DNA of 64,000 nt from Geomonas subterranea (GCF_019063845.1 NZ_CP077683.1:310001-374000), one strand, 5' to 3'. Shown: positions 23,704 through 32,869, numbered from the stretch's first letter. Notes: generated by a model not told the origin, from the sequence alone. Translations and numbers: made by a program.

Positions 23704-23732
23704 ATAACTGACTGAGGACGGGCAAAAGGGCA

Positions 23733-23754
23733 AAAGGGGACAGGCTACTTTTCT
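23733..23754 (+). repeat. AAAAGGGGACAGGCTACTTTT motif, copy 1
   Basis: Recurs at 25841-25861 with one change (CTAG for CTAC). The motif is common near REP-associated (IS200-like) transposase genes (from memory); none is present here. Copy 1 sits in the 3' part of cassette 17, copy 2 just past the methyltransferase gene. Confidence 0.45.
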
Positions 23755-23783
23755 GGAGTTGGAGCATCAGCAGAGAACGGTAG

Positions 23784-23832
23784 AGCCCAACCAGACGGCG
23801 GACACCGCCGGTCAAGGCCGCCCCCGTTGGCG
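23784..23832 (+). repeat. attC site 17
   Basis: AGCCCAACC to core GTTGGCG at 23826-23832, only 49 bp, arms GGCGGACACCGCC. The last complete attC of the array. Confidence 0.8.
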
Positions 23833-23842
23833 AAGAAGAGAT

Positions 23843-24130
23843 ATGGACATCTTTCTTGTAGCAGCAATTACAATATCGGAGATCATCACGGGGTGTTGCC
23901 TGTATCACCTCTGGAAAAGCAGGGACAGGTGGCTAGCGAAATTTTTTTGGTCCCTGTTACTTCTTATCCCAGTGATTGGTCCTGCATTTTACGGCTCCAT
24001 GCATAATCCGCCTCCTCCGCAACCAGATGATTTAAAAGCCCCTTTTTCAGATGAGAGTTATTGGGAGAATACCGATGCACGTGAGCCCACAGGTAGCCAT
24101 GAACACCATGACGAGGCGGACCATGGCTAA
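23843..24130 (+). CDS. Cassette 18: small PLDc_N-like membrane protein
   Basis: 95 aa from ATG 23843 (GAAGAAGAG upstream). Two helices, with WSLLLLIPVIGPAFYG closely resembling the phospholipase-D/cardiolipin-synthase N-terminal (PLDc_N) membrane domain, followed by a Pro- and His-rich polar tail. No catalytic HKD domain follows. Its 3' end overlaps the start of the next gene. Confidence 0.7.
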   Translation: MDIFLVAAITISEIITGCCLYHLWKSRDRWLAKFFWSLLLLIPVIGPAFYGSMHNPPPPQPDDLKAPFSDESYWENTDAREPTGSHEHHDEADHG

Positions 24131-24938
24131 ACCAGAGAGAGGACCGGTCCCAACCAAGTGGGTGGACCGGTCTTTTATGCCAGCTGTTATTGCGTTAATG
24201 CTTTTTATCCAGGTTTTACTGCTATCCAGCCATTGGGTCGAAGCCCAGGAAAACAATGCCTTTAAGAACTACAGAAAGGTCGGTTTGAACGACCATCTCT
24301 TGCTTTTGGATCCTCAGTTAGTTTTCAAGAAAGTCCAGACGGATCCCGCAATTGAAGAGGCTGATAGTTCTGAATTTGGAGATGAATTCATCAGTGTCCA
24401 ATGCGGCCGAAGAACGTTGGTCATCGGCTTTAGCAACGGGCCAAGTGAAGATCCGAATTATGAAATCATAGCTCGCAAGGATAAAAAGGTCGTACGCCGG
24501 AATATAGGAGCAACCAGTTTAGCGGTCTCATCATCTTGTCAGATATACGCTGCAGGTCATACCGACAACAGTTTCGATATGCATAGAAAATTTGTCATCA
24601 CAGACACAGCTATCAACGAGGTGAGGCAACCCTTTTACTTGGTCGACAAAGTGTGTCCTACCAGCACCGCAGCGACATTAACAACAGAACCATGTGGCAA
24701 AGGAAGTGTTGTTGCAACGCTGCCAAAGGGGGCAGAGGTTCGCGTATTACTCTCGGAATGGTTCCTTACCGATGAGTACGACGATAAGCATAGCAATTGC
24801 AAATCAGGCGACGGGACTAAGGAAAGTTATCTGGTGAGTACTCCATTTGGCCTTGTCGGTTGGGTTGACACAACAAAGGGAACCATTTGGGGAACCCCGG
24901 GCATGCCGCTTTCCTGCATTGTTTATAATGGTGATTGA
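24123..24938 (+). CDS. Exported protein with SH3-like domain, at the broken end of the array
   Basis: 271 aa from ATG 24123. A secretion signal (PAVIALMLFIQVLLLSSHWVEA) precedes a polar domain, and residues about 185-260 look like a bacterial SH3 domain (GSVVATLPKGAEVRVLL, then FGLVGWVDT). The positively charged n-region (KWVDRSF) is translated from half an attC (24147-24172). A start at ATG 24178 would avoid the attC sequence but leave no basic residue before the hydrophobic core. It overlaps the previous gene by 8 bp. Confidence 0.65.
   Translation: MAKPERGPVPTKWVDRSFMPAVIALMLFIQVLLLSSHWVEAQENNAFKNYRKVGLNDHLLLLDPQLVFKKVQTDPAIEEADSSEFGDEFISVQCGRRTLVIGFSNGPSEDPNYEIIARKDKKVVRRNIGATSLAVSSSCQIYAAGHTDNSFDMHRKFVITDTAINEVRQPFYLVDKVCPTSTAATLTTEPCGKGSVVATLPKGAEVRVLLSEWFLTDEYDDKHSNCKSGDGTKESYLVSTPFGLVGWVDTTKGTIWGTPGMPLSCIVYNGD
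24147..24172 (+). repeat. Half attC remnant 18
   Basis: GTCCCAACCAAGTGGGTGGA has the R''/L'' half of an attC, but no matching L'/R' half with a GTTRRRY core follows. It is the downstream edge of cassette 18, cut by deletion. Confidence 0.55.
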
Positions 24939-24979
24939 CTGGGCAGGGTGTGACGTCAGGAACAGGCGTAAAGAGAAGG

Positions 24980-25030
24980 GTGCCAACAAGGCTTGTGATC
25001 CGCCGGTGCGTCCCCGCGCGGTCAGGGGCG
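24980..25030 (+). repeat. Degenerate attC remnant 19
   Basis: GGTGCCAACAAGG followed by TCCGCCGGTGCGTCCCCGCGCGG looks like an attC 5' half plus arm, again without a GTTRRRY core. It marks the downstream end of the integron. Confidence 0.45.
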
Positions 25031-25069
25031 TAATCCAATCTATTCCCACTTGAAAGGAATTTTCCCACC

Positions 25070-25816
25070 ATGGACATCCCACGGATATTCAACATCACTG
25101 AGAGTGCCCACCGCATCCACAACCCGATCACACCCGAAAAGCTCGCCACTCTCGGTGCAGCACTACGTCTGGAAGCGGGGGCTCGAGTGCTCGACCTCGG
25201 CAGCGGTTCGGGGGAGATGCTGTGCACCTGGGCACGCGATCACGGCGTCACCGGCACCGGCATCGACATGAGCCAGTTGTTCACCGAGCACGCGAAACTT
25301 CGTGCCGTGGAACTCGGCGTTGCCGGTCAAGTCACGTTCATCCATGGCGATGCTGCCGGATATGTCTCTGACGAGAAGGTCAGTGTGGCAGCCTGTGTCG
25401 GTGCCACCTGGATCGCGGGTGGTGTCGCCGGCACCATCGAGCTTCTGGCCCGGAGCCTGCGCACGGGAGGGATCATCCTCATCGGTGAGCCCTACTGGCG
25501 GCAGTTACCGCCAACGGAAGATGTTGCCAGGGGGTGCCTTGCCCACTCAATCTCCGACTTCCTCTTGCTTCCAGAACTTCTTGCGTCTTTCGGCAACCTT
25601 GGCTACGACGTCGTTGAAATGGTTCTGGCTGACCAGGACGGCTGGGACAGGTACGAGGCGGCCAAGTGGCTCACCATGCGCCGATGGCTTGAAGCCAATC
25701 CCGACGACGAGTTAGTGAAAGAGGTGCGAGCCCAACTGACCTCGGAGCCCGAGCGCTACGCCGCTTACACGCGTGAATACCTGGGCTGGGGTGTGTTTGC
25801 GCTGATGCCGCGGTGA
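25070..25816 (+). CDS. Class I SAM-dependent methyltransferase
   Basis: 248 aa. SAM-binding motif I is VLDLGSGSGE and motif II is GTGIDMS; a GDA at motif III and IGEPYWRQLPP follow. The closest style is the YjhP-type small-molecule methyltransferases (from memory). The substrate is unknown. GC-rich like the flanks, so it is probably outside the integron or a host gene behind it. Ribosome site AAGGAA, 11 bp before ATG 25070. The gap from 25817 to the next gene holds only the AAAAGGGGACAGGC motif. Confidence 0.8.
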   Translation: MDIPRIFNITESAHRIHNPITPEKLATLGAALRLEAGARVLDLGSGSGEMLCTWARDHGVTGTGIDMSQLFTEHAKLRAVELGVAGQVTFIHGDAAGYVSDEKVSVAACVGATWIAGGVAGTIELLARSLRTGGIILIGEPYWRQLPPTEDVARGCLAHSISDFLLLPELLASFGNLGYDVVEMVLADQDGWDRYEAAKWLTMRRWLEANPDDELVKEVRAQLTSEPERYAAYTREYLGWGVFALMPR

Positions 25817-25952
25817 TGTGCGTTGTCGCACCGTCAAGGAAAAGGGGACAGGCTAGTTTTTCCACAGGCGGATCCGGATGATAAGGGGGCGGTAACCGTA
25901 AGGATGATACCTATGAATTCAAGAGTCAGAGTTGGGAACAGCAGGTCCTCTT

Positions 25953-26171
25953 TTACTTCGCTCTCTTGTCGGAGAAATTGTCGTCGAAGCAACTCGGGCA
26001 GATGCCGTGACTGAACTGGGCCTCGGTATGCTGGGATATGTAGGACTCCATCTGTTGCCAGCTCTTTTCGTCCTTTCTTACCTTCTTGCAGTACATGCAC
26101 ACCGGAATGATCCCTTCCAGCACCTTTGACACCTTTGACAGGGCCTGCTCGAGTTCATGGTTGCGCTGCAT
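25953..26171 (-). CDS. Detached C-terminal Cys-rich signalling tail
   Basis: 72 aa. LEQALSKVSKVLEGIIPVC, CMYCKKVR, ESYISQHTEAQFSHG and CPSCFDDNF match the Cys-rich tail that ends many PAS/sensor proteins of Geobacter (two CxxC pairs, probably a metal-binding knuckle; from memory). Its start overlaps the stop of the upstream sensor-like gene by 17 bp in another frame. The two probably formed one protein before a frameshift; translational coupling is the alternative. Confidence 0.55.
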   Translation of the reverse strand: MQRNHELEQALSKVSKVLEGIIPVCMYCKKVRKDEKSWQQMESYISQHTEAQFSHGICPSCFDDNFSDKRAK

Positions 26172-27327
26172 CTGCGGCGTCCCTGTGGATCTTCAGGTTC
26201 TTGCGGCTGTTGATCAGCTTGATGAAACTCGTGGCAAGGGCCAGCAAAAGCAGCACGGATATGGCCGACAGTATCTCCAGCCGGTGGCTCCAGAGGTAAC
26301 CCGGCGGCTCGTTGATCACGATGCTGTCCGCCGGAAGCTTCCCCTTCGTGATGCCGAAGCGTCTCAACTCGTTGTAATCGAACTTGTCCTTGTTCGGGCT
26401 CGGGCTGACCAGGGGAAGGGTGTCCGTGGGCTCCCCCCTGAGCACCCGCACGGCCAGCGCCGCGGCCGCGGCACCGTGCTCGCGAAGGTTCAGTAGCCGC
26501 CCCCCCACGATGCCTTTGCCCAGGTTGAATTCCCAGCCGCCGTACACGGGGACGGGGCTCACGTCGGAAATCCTGCGCAGTGCCTCGTTGCTGCTGAACC
26601 GTTCGCCGCTTCCGTCCTGCACGAAGGAAGCGAAATAGACGATGACGCTTCCCTTTTTCAGCTGCTTTACCCGGCTGGTCAGCTCCTCAAGGCGCAGCCC
26701 CGCCCAGTCGGGGAAGAGGGCTTTCCCCTGAAACTGCGCCGCTGCCTGCCGGAACTCCCGGTTGTTGAGCTGACCGGTAACGGAATCATCCCGGATGACC
26801 ACGACATTGCCGGTACCGGGATGGAGGGTGAAGATGAGGTCGAGAGTGTCCTTGAAGCTGGGACGCTCGTCGATGCCGATGATGCCGTGCTTGCCGGAGA
26901 GCCTGGAGCGGTCAAACGAGTTGGTGCCGCAAAAGACCAGCGGGGTGGCGCCGAAAAGTTCGCCCCTGTGGGCCTCGATGATGTTGAAGGCATAATCGTC
27001 GGTGGAGAGGATCAGGTCGAAGTGGCGTTGCTGGTACTTGAACCTGAGCAGATCTACGACCCTCGCGTCGAATTCCTTGCCGCTGTAGTTCTTGGAATCG
27101 AGATACTCGACCTGTATGTCGGTTTCCGGCAGCGCCTTGAGCAGTGTCTCTTTGATGCCTTGGACGGCGTCATCGGACCCCTCGTAGCCGGAGTGGTAGG
27201 AGTTGAGGATCAGGACCTTGTTGTGGTGTAAGGGGACGGCCCAGGCGGCGCCACCGCCTGAAGCCAAGAGGCAGGCGCATACCAGCGCGTAAAGGTACAG
27301 CCAGCGTTGCAATGAAATCCTGGTCAT
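26155..27327 (-). CDS. Membrane-anchored ABC-type solute-binding sensor protein
   Basis: 390 aa from ATG 27327; codons upstream belong to the kinase gene's shadow. A signal peptide (YLYALVCACLLASGGGAAWA) is followed by an ABC_sub_bind domain (NKVLILNSYHSGYEGSDDAV, FDLILSTDDYAFN, TPLVFCGTNSF) to about residue 330 and a transmembrane helix (ILSAISVLLLLALATSFI). It stops after a few coiled-coil residues. The output part is the Cys-rich tail now in another frame (25953-26171). The neighbouring kinase upstream reads in the same direction. Confidence 0.8.
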   Translation of the reverse strand: MTRISLQRWLYLYALVCACLLASGGGAAWAVPLHHNKVLILNSYHSGYEGSDDAVQGIKETLLKALPETDIQVEYLDSKNYSGKEFDARVVDLLRFKYQQRHFDLILSTDDYAFNIIEAHRGELFGATPLVFCGTNSFDRSRLSGKHGIIGIDERPSFKDTLDLIFTLHPGTGNVVVIRDDSVTGQLNNREFRQAAAQFQGKALFPDWAGLRLEELTSRVKQLKKGSVIVYFASFVQDGSGERFSSNEALRRISDVSPVPVYGGWEFNLGKGIVGGRLLNLREHGAAAAALAVRVLRGEPTDTLPLVSPSPNKDKFDYNELRRFGITKGKLPADSIVINEPPGYLWSHRLEILSAISVLLLLALATSFIKLINSRKNLKIHRDAADAAQP

Positions 27328-27467
27328 GCGCGTTCTCCGTACTTCGGGCAGGCGGGGCTTCTCTTCGCACGCCAAGGGGGAGGCCGCAACGGCCCCTGTG
27401 GACCGTATCGGCAGTATGCACCTGCACTTGAGAAGATCGGGGCATAACACCTGCTGTACCGCCCTTG

Positions 27468-29189
27468 TTACCCCTTGTGCCGCGGAGCCGGCAGCGTGAA
27501 GTAAAAGCAGGCACCCTTGCCAACCTCGCCCTCCGCCCGCAACTGGCCGCCGTGCCGGTCGACGATCCTCGACACCGTGGCGAGCCCGACCCCGGTGCCG
27601 GGGAAGTCGCTGGAGCGCTGCAGGCGCTGGAACGGCTTGAAGATCGTTGCCGCCTCGCTCATGTCGAAGCCGACGCCGTTGTCGCGTACGAAATACTCGC
27701 GCTGTCCGTCGCGCGCCACCTCTCCGAACTCGATGCGGGGATGCTCGTTCCTGGAGGTGTACTTCCAGGCGTTGCCGAGCAGGTTCTGCAAAAGGACCCG
27801 CGCGAGGTGCGGGTCGCACCAGGCCGTCATCTCCACGGGGCGGTTCCACTGGCACGGGCGTTCCAGGTCGCAGACGCGCAGTTCAGCCATGATCTCGTCG
27901 GCCAGCCCCGCCAGGTCCACCTCCACGCAGCTAAGCTCCGTGCTCGTCACCTGGAACAGCACCAGCATCGCCTCGATGAACTCTTCCATGTTCTCGCAGC
28001 CGGCATGAATGGCGTGCAGCAGGCTCTGCCCTGTTTCGTCCAGTTGATCACGGTAGATGTCGGCCAGGGCCTGTCCCGCTCCATAGACGGTGGTGAGCGG
28101 GGTGCGCAGGTCGTGCGACAGCGAATAGCTGAAGGCCTCCAGTTCCCGGTTCTTGGCCTGCAGGTCGAGAGTCTGCTGGCGCAGGCTGCCGTTTAGCTTG
28201 CGGATCGCCTCCTCGGCTTCCTTGCGCTGCGAGATGTCGCGCACGACGCAGATGATGCCCCCGTCCTCCAGAAGCGTGAGGGAGATCTCCTGGGGGAACA
28301 GGGTGCCGTCCTTCTTGAGGCCGGTCGCCTCGCCGCGCCACCCGTGTCCCTTTTGGAACTCGCTGTATATGAGCGGCTCCAGGCGCCGGCGTTCCTCGTC
28401 GGTGTACAGGAGCCGCCAGGTGCTGCCGACCAGCTCTTCATGGCAGGGATAGCCATAGATGGCGGCATGTGCTTTGTTCAGGTAGAGGTACTCGCCGTCG
28501 GCGTTCAAAAGGGCGATGCCGTCCATGGATGCCTCTATGGCTGCGGACTGCCGCTTCAGGATGTTTTCCTTGTTCTTGCGCTCGGTGATGTCGCGCACCA
28601 GTTCGATGGTCGCGATGATGGCGCCGGTGGCATCCTTGAGCGGTGCCGCCGCCGTTTCGAGGTGACGGGTCACCCCGTTGAAGACATGCGTCTTCTCCTG
28701 CCGGTGCGGCGTACCGTCCTGGTAACACTCGCTGACGACGCAGCCGGGGCAGACGCTATCCCTGTCGTGGTAGGCAGCGTAGCAGTGCTCCCCCAGATGT
28801 TCTCCCTTGAACTCCCTGGCCACAGGGTTCTGGTACAGGATCCTGAATTCCGGGTCCTGGACGGTTACCGCGTCGGGGACACTGGCGAGGACTGCTTCCG
28901 TTCTGGCTTTTTCCAGAGCCAGTTTTGCCACGGTATCTGTGAGCCGAGCGGTCGCTTCTTCCTCTCCGCGGGACTTGCGCCGGGCACAGGTCATGAAGAT
29001 CAGCAGGAAAAAGATGGTCTGTAAACGGTAGGTCAGTTCCTGTGCCCGGGGGTGCAGGAGCTGCTGAACAAAACTGCCATCTGAAAAGACGACCGCGTCC
29101 AGAAAGCTGTCGAGCACCCAGGATGCAAGTATCAGGATGCTCGCGGTGCCGATGAAATACGGGCAGCCGTTGCGGATCCGCGATGACAT
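27468..29189 (-). CDS. Membrane histidine kinase with two PAS domains
   Basis: 573 aa. Two N-terminal membrane helices (about 11-35 and 53-70), PAS 1 (about 95-205, with Cys residues in [16 protein letters not shown] that could bind a cofactor or metal), PAS 2 (about 220-335), HisKA with [10 protein letters not shown], and an HATPase with [21 protein letters not shown] and GTGVGLATV. It lacks a receiver domain and no response regulator is adjacent. It lies 140 bp upstream of the solute-binding sensor gene on the same strand, so the two may share a transcript. Confidence 0.9.
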   Translation of the reverse strand: MSSRIRNGCPYFIGTASILILASWVLDSFLDAVVFSDGSFVQQLLHPRAQELTYRLQTIFFLLIFMTCARRKSRGEEEATARLTDTVAKLALEKARTEAVLASVPDAVTVQDPEFRILYQNPVAREFKGEHLGEHCYAAYHDRDSVCPGCVVSECYQDGTPHRQEKTHVFNGVTRHLETAAAPLKDATGAIIATIELVRDITERKNKENILKRQSAAIEASMDGIALLNADGEYLYLNKAHAAIYGYPCHEELVGSTWRLLYTDEERRRLEPLIYSEFQKGHGWRGEATGLKKDGTLFPQEISLTLLEDGGIICVVRDISQRKEAEEAIRKLNGSLRQQTLDLQAKNRELEAFSYSLSHDLRTPLTTVYGAGQALADIYRDQLDETGQSLLHAIHAGCENMEEFIEAMLVLFQVTSTELSCVEVDLAGLADEIMAELRVCDLERPCQWNRPVEMTAWCDPHLARVLLQNLLGNAWKYTSRNEHPRIEFGEVARDGQREYFVRDNGVGFDMSEAATIFKPFQRLQRSSDFPGTGVGLATVSRIVDRHGGQLRAEGEVGKGACFYFTLPAPRHKG

Positions 29190-29502
29190 AAAATCTCCTT
29201 CTGAAACAGTTGTGACCGGGGATGGAATGCCAGGTTCAGATCAACTCGGGTCGCGGGCACGATCGATCTGGGCTTGGCGGCACATCGTATACCGGTTCAT
29301 ATATCATGTTAAACTCAATGGCCATAGCACTTTTTGCCGATGGGGCAGGCAAAGATGCCTTTCTTCACTTGCCAGTTCCACTGGATTGAGCTTTTATAGG
29401 TGTGCCGCACCGGCCGGGACGCCGCGACCCGCGGCCATCGCCGCGGGCCGGCGCCGTCGGGCGCCGTCGGGCGCCGAAATCTTCAAAAAAACGGAGCATA
29501 TC
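29190..29502. other. Divergent intergenic region between kinase and adenine deaminase
   Basis: It should hold promoters for both genes, but I see no convincing -35/-10 pair. It contains a hairpin CCCGCGGC-N4-GCCGCGGG at about 29429-29449 and two copies of GGGCGCCGTC just before the deaminase, without a U-run. No purine-riboswitch core was recognised. Confidence 0.4.
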
Positions 29503-30549
29503 ATGAACCTCGCATCCATCCCGCGGCAGGAACTGCCGGACATCCTGCGCCGCATGCCCAAGGCGGAACTGCATATCCATATAGAAGGGTCACTGGAACC
29601 GGAACTGATCTTCGCCATGGCGCGGCGCAACGGCATCGAACTGCCGTACCCGTCGGTCGAGGCCCTGCGCGCCGCCTATGCCTTCACGGACCTGCAGAGT
29701 TTTCTCGACATCTACTATGCCGGCGCGGGCGTGCTGATAACGGAAGAGGATTTCTTCGACATGGCCTGGAGCTACCTGGTAAGGGCCAGGGAGGAGAACG
29801 TGATCCACTCGGAGATCTTCTTCGATCCCCAGACCCACACGGCCAGGGGGGTCCCCTTCGCCGCGGTCATCAACGGGCTGGACCGGGCCGTTCGGCGTGG
29901 GCGCGAGGAGCTGGGGCTCTCCGCGTCCCTCATCCTCTGCTTCTTGCGCCACCTGAGCGAAGCGGACGCTCTTGCCACCCTGGAACAGGCCTTGCCGTTT
30001 CGGGACAAATTCATCGGTGTGGGGTTGGACAGCGGTGAACGCGGCAACCCGCCAGAAAAGTTCGCCGCCGTTTTCGGCCGCTGCCGGGAACTGGGGCTGC
30101 ACCTCGTGGCGCACGCCGGGGAGGAGGGGCCGGCGCGGTACATATCGGACGCGCTGGACCTGTTGAAGGCGGAAAGGATCGACCACGGGGTGCGTTGCCT
30201 GGAAGACCCGGCGCTGGTCGCACGTCTGGCCGCGGAGGGGGTCGCGCTGACGGTGTGCCCGCTGTCGAACGTGAAACTGAAGGTGTTTCCGGAACTGTGC
30301 CGGCACAACATCGGCGAACTGCTCGCCCGGGGGATCGTCGCCACCATAAACTCCGACGATCCAGCCTACTTCGGGGGATATCTCAACGAGAACTTCACGG
30401 CGATTTTCGAGGCGCTCCCGGAACTTGGGGCGGGGGAGGCGTACCGTTTGGCGCGCAACAGCTTCGAGGCCAGCTTCGTCCCTGAGGAGACGCGGAAAGG
30501 GTGGATTGAAGGGCTCGACTCCTTCTTCGCCGGTTGTTGTGCCAGGTGA
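29503..30549 (+). CDS. Adenine deaminase (ADA-superfamily type)
   Basis: 348 aa from ATG 29503; the frame is open further upstream without support. A TIM-barrel amidohydrolase with metal ligands in [16 protein letters not shown] (HxH), [20 protein letters not shown] and [10 protein letters not shown]. The EGSLEPEL start and HAGEEGP motif fit adenine deaminase (adenine to hypoxanthine, purine salvage) better than adenosine deaminase, though the two are close. A terminator follows. Confidence 0.85.
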   Translation: MNLASIPRQELPDILRRMPKAELHIHIEGSLEPELIFAMARRNGIELPYPSVEALRAAYAFTDLQSFLDIYYAGAGVLITEEDFFDMAWSYLVRAREENVIHSEIFFDPQTHTARGVPFAAVINGLDRAVRRGREELGLSASLILCFLRHLSEADALATLEQALPFRDKFIGVGLDSGERGNPPEKFAAVFGRCRELGLHLVAHAGEEGPARYISDALDLLKAERIDHGVRCLEDPALVARLAAEGVALTVCPLSNVKLKVFPELCRHNIGELLARGIVATINSDDPAYFGGYLNENFTAIFEALPELGAGEAYRLARNSFEASFVPEETRKGWIEGLDSFFAGCCAR

Positions 30550-30674
30550 GCCAAGCTGTGACGGCATGGGGCTACGTGCCGGTGGAGGCTGTCGCAAAGG
30601 GGGGGACATGACAGCGGGTAAGTCTTTAAAGGGACAGAACCGCTTTCCGGTCTTCTCCGGAGAACCAGATGAAA

Positions 30675-30715
30675 GAGCCGTAGGGCCGGCATTGCCGGGC
30701 CCTACGGCTCCTTTT
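30675..30715 (+). terminator. Terminator after adenine deaminase
   Basis: GAGCCGTAGGGCC and GGCCCTACGGCTC form a 13-bp stem followed by CTTTTC. On the other strand it is preceded by the end of the DUF3135 gene, so it may serve both convergent genes. Confidence 0.75.
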
Positions 30716-30750
30716 CGTTATGCCGCGGATGCCGCGCTGCACCTGCACCG

Positions 30751-31116
30751 TTAAACCCTGCGCAGCTTGACGTTCTCCTCTTCCTTACCCAGTATCTGCT
30801 GCTTCTTGCCGATCGCGCGCAGCAGGGAGTTGCAGTTATCCACCAGTTGCTCCAGCTGTCCTCCCTTTCCGTAGACCTGGGTGTAGAAGATGTTTTCCAT
30901 GATGTGCATCCTGCCGAGGTTGCTGCTCGCCCGGCGCATCTGCATGGTCATCGACCACTGCATCTGTTGCAGCTTCAATGTTTTCTCCGGTGTCCTCGCG
31001 GCGCATGCCCTCTTTAAAGCCTCGTCCGCCAGTTCGTCGAACAGGGCGGGATCCTCCTTATATAGTTCCCGCAACTCATCCGGGGTATAGGATGTAAATT
31101 CTTTTTTGGTACTCAT
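30751..31116 (-). CDS. DUF3135-like protein
   Basis: 121 aa from ATG 31116 (AGGAGCGTGTC upstream). The N-terminal part (SYTPDELRELYKEDPALFDEL) and the following QQMQWSMTMQMRRA fit the short helical DUF3135 family by eye. Entirely helical and soluble; function unknown. Convergent with adenine deaminase across the shared terminator. Confidence 0.65.
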   Translation of the reverse strand: MSTKKEFTSYTPDELRELYKEDPALFDELADEALKRACAARTPEKTLKLQQMQWSMTMQMRRASSNLGRMHIMENIFYTQVYGKGGQLEQLVDNCNSLLRAIGKKQQILGKEEENVKLRRV

Positions 31117-31527
31117 GACACGCTCCTTCTCCTTGCATAACAATAAAAGTTGTGACAGAGGTGGTGATTGAGTTTTTCTAATTGTGTACTAAACCCGCAA
31201 ATTTTTCCAGCAAATTGTGTATACGGCGGGAGGGGTGGGACAGTAACACAATCCGGCCGGATTTTCCAATGCTCATCACCATATCCTCCAATGCTCATCA
31301 CCATATCCGCCCTCCATGCCCCCCCGACTGCCGACGGCAGGCTGCAGGGCGGACCGGCTCACGGCGTCACGGAGGGCGGGGCAGCGTTTGATCTGCCTCC
31401 CGGATTTCTTCGCGCTGCCGTGTTCGCGCCAATAACCTTGCAATTAGGAGCGAGATTTCTTAACATTAAGCTGTGTAAATATTGATTCGAGCCTAGCAGT
31501 TCAACGAACGGCGAAAAGGAGGCTGCC
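31117..31527. other. Intergenic stretch with a 22-bp tandem duplication
   Basis: 411 bp. TCCAATGCTCATCACCATAT plus CC is present twice in tandem (31265-31286 and 31287-31308). The left side holds upstream signals of the DUF3135 gene, the right side those of the holin-like operon. No ORF with support. Confidence 0.55.
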
Positions 31528-31971
31528 ATGGCGGATAAAGGTGAAAGGAGTATTGGCGAACTGGTGTCCGAGTTGACCGGGGAGGTGCGTCTGCTTTTCC
31601 GGCAGGAACTGGACCTTTTCACGGCGGAGATGAAAGAGAAGGTGGTTGCGCTGGCTAAGGATGCCGCCGCCATCGGGGTAGGCGGGGTTCTTCTCTACAC
31701 GGGTCTCCTGGTGCTCGTTGCTGCTGTTGTTCTGGGCCTTGCTACGGTGATGCCCGCGTGGGGTGCTGCGCTCCTGGTGGCTTTCGGGTTGATCGCAACC
31801 GGAGCGGTGCTGGTCCTTAAGGGCGGCAAGAACGCTAAGGAGATGGATGCGAAGCCCGAGCAGACGGTTGGGGCTTTGAAGGAGACGGTACAATGGGCGA
31901 AAACGTTAAAGTTGACGAGCAGTCGCCGGAGAGGATTCGCGAACAAATCCGGCATACGGAAAGCGATATAA
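31528..31971 (+). CDS. Phage-holin-superfamily-like membrane protein
   Basis: 147 aa, GGAGG ribosome site. An amphipathic N-terminus (SIGELVSELTGEVRLLFRQE) and two hydrophobic helices (IGVGGVLLYTGLLVLVAAVV and AALLVAFGLIATGAVLVL) fit the Phage_holin_3_6 family, which in bacteria without a phage context is an envelope-stress-type protein. The 3' end overlaps the next gene by 79 bp, which is long; the last 25 or so residues may not be essential. Confidence 0.75.
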   Translation: MADKGERSIGELVSELTGEVRLLFRQELDLFTAEMKEKVVALAKDAAAIGVGGVLLYTGLLVLVAAVVLGLATVMPAWGAALLVAFGLIATGAVLVLKGGKNAKEMDAKPEQTVGALKETVQWAKTLKLTSSRRRGFANKSGIRKAI

Positions 31972-32480
31972 CGCAAACGGTACAGACCCTCGAGCAGAGA
32001 CTATCCCTGCGGTCCTTGAAGCGCCGCGGGCTGCGGAAGGCGGAGCTGTTCGGCTGGCAGGGTATCGCCAAAGCGCTCGAAATGGCCCAGAGGACCTCGG
32101 TGCAGGTTGCACTGGTGGGAGGGAGCGCGCTGCTGATGCTGTTTGCGAACAGGCGGGTGCGCGACAAAGTTGCCTTTAGCCGGAAACCGGTCGTGGAGGT
32201 GCATCCTGGCCAGGCGGCGGCGCGCGCGGCCGGGGCGAGTGCGCTCTGGCTGTTGGTGCGAAAACTTGGTCTCGGTAAAGACGCGCCCCGCGCGAAACAT
32301 CCGGTGTCGGGACTGGCCCTGGCGGCTACCGTCGCCAAGGCTTTCCTGAGCGGCAAGCGGGCCTCGGAGAAAAGCGGCAGCACCCGTGAGGGGAAGAAGG
32401 TGGCGTGGCGCGGGGTGGCAACGAGTATCGGAGCGGCTCTCGGGAATTACTGGTACACCCACAAGACCCGCAGGGCCTAA
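31893..32480 (+). CDS. DUF3618 domain protein
   Basis: 195 aa. The N-terminal PERIREQIRHTESDITQTV is the DUF3618 signature; a central hydrophobic segment (SVQVALVGGSALLMLFA) and a basic C-terminal half follow. DUF3618 genes are usually found between holin-like and YtxH genes, as here. Its stop codon lies in the first unit of a 17-bp triple repeat. Confidence 0.75.
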   Translation: MGENVKVDEQSPERIREQIRHTESDITQTVQTLEQRLSLRSLKRRGLRKAELFGWQGIAKALEMAQRTSVQVALVGGSALLMLFANRRVRDKVAFSRKPVVEVHPGQAAARAAGASALWLLVRKLGLGKDAPRAKHPVSGLALAATVAKAFLSGKRASEKSGSTREGKKVAWRGVATSIGAALGNYWYTHKTRRA

Positions 32481-32519
32481 AGATTCGCAGGGCCTAAAGA
32501 CCCACAGGGCCTAAAGAGC
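32469..32519 (+). repeat. 17-bp repeat, three tandem units
   Basis: CRCAGGGCCTAAAGAYY three times (32469, 32486, 32503). The first unit contains the stop of the DUF3618 gene, so the repeat copies the stop-codon region into the leader of the next gene. Confidence 0.8.
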
Positions 32520-32532
32520 AAAGGAGGATGTC

Positions 32533-32808
32533 ATGAGAAGACATGCAAGCACCACGGCTGAGGTAGTCAGCTTCTCCGCGGGGGCATTGGTAGGCGCCGG
32601 GCTGGCCCTGCTGTACGCCCCGAAGACCGGGAGCGAGATGAGGGAGAAAGTATCCGACGTGACCGGGGATGCTATATCCAGGATGAAGGGGCTCACCACC
32701 GAGGTTCAGGACAAGCTGAACAAAAACCTGCGCAAAGGGCGCGAGTACGCAGAGGAAAAGGTGTCGGAGTTATCATCAAATATTGAGGAAAGGGAACAGT
32801 ATCACTAA
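32533..32808 (+). CDS. YtxH-family protein
   Basis: 91 aa, AGGAGG ribosome site. One N-terminal hydrophobic glycine-rich helix (VVSFSAGALVGAGLALLYAP, then KTGSEMREK) followed by an amphipathic coiled coil is the YtxH pattern. It is the last gene of the envelope trio, followed by a terminator. Confidence 0.85.
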   Translation: MRRHASTTAEVVSFSAGALVGAGLALLYAPKTGSEMREKVSDVTGDAISRMKGLTTEVQDKLNKNLRKGREYAEEKVSELSSNIEEREQYH

Positions 32809-32838
32809 TGCCGGTGTTCGGCCGGCTGTTCACCGAAG

Positions 32839-32869
32839 CGGGCTGTCCGGCAACGGACAGCCTTTTTTA
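32839..32869 (+). terminator. Terminator after the YtxH gene
   Basis: GGCTGTCCG-GCAA-CGGACAGCC followed by TTTTTT, 30 bp past the stop. Confidence 0.9.

Noticed and set aside
26155-27855. A 566-aa protein starting at 27855
   Set aside because: Its first 176 codons overlap the histidine kinase gene in another frame and have shadow-type composition. The real start is at 27327, just before the signal peptide.
31528-31971. Prophage, suggested by the holin-like gene
   Set aside because: No other phage genes are present. The holin-like/DUF3618/YtxH trio is a common bacterial envelope set.
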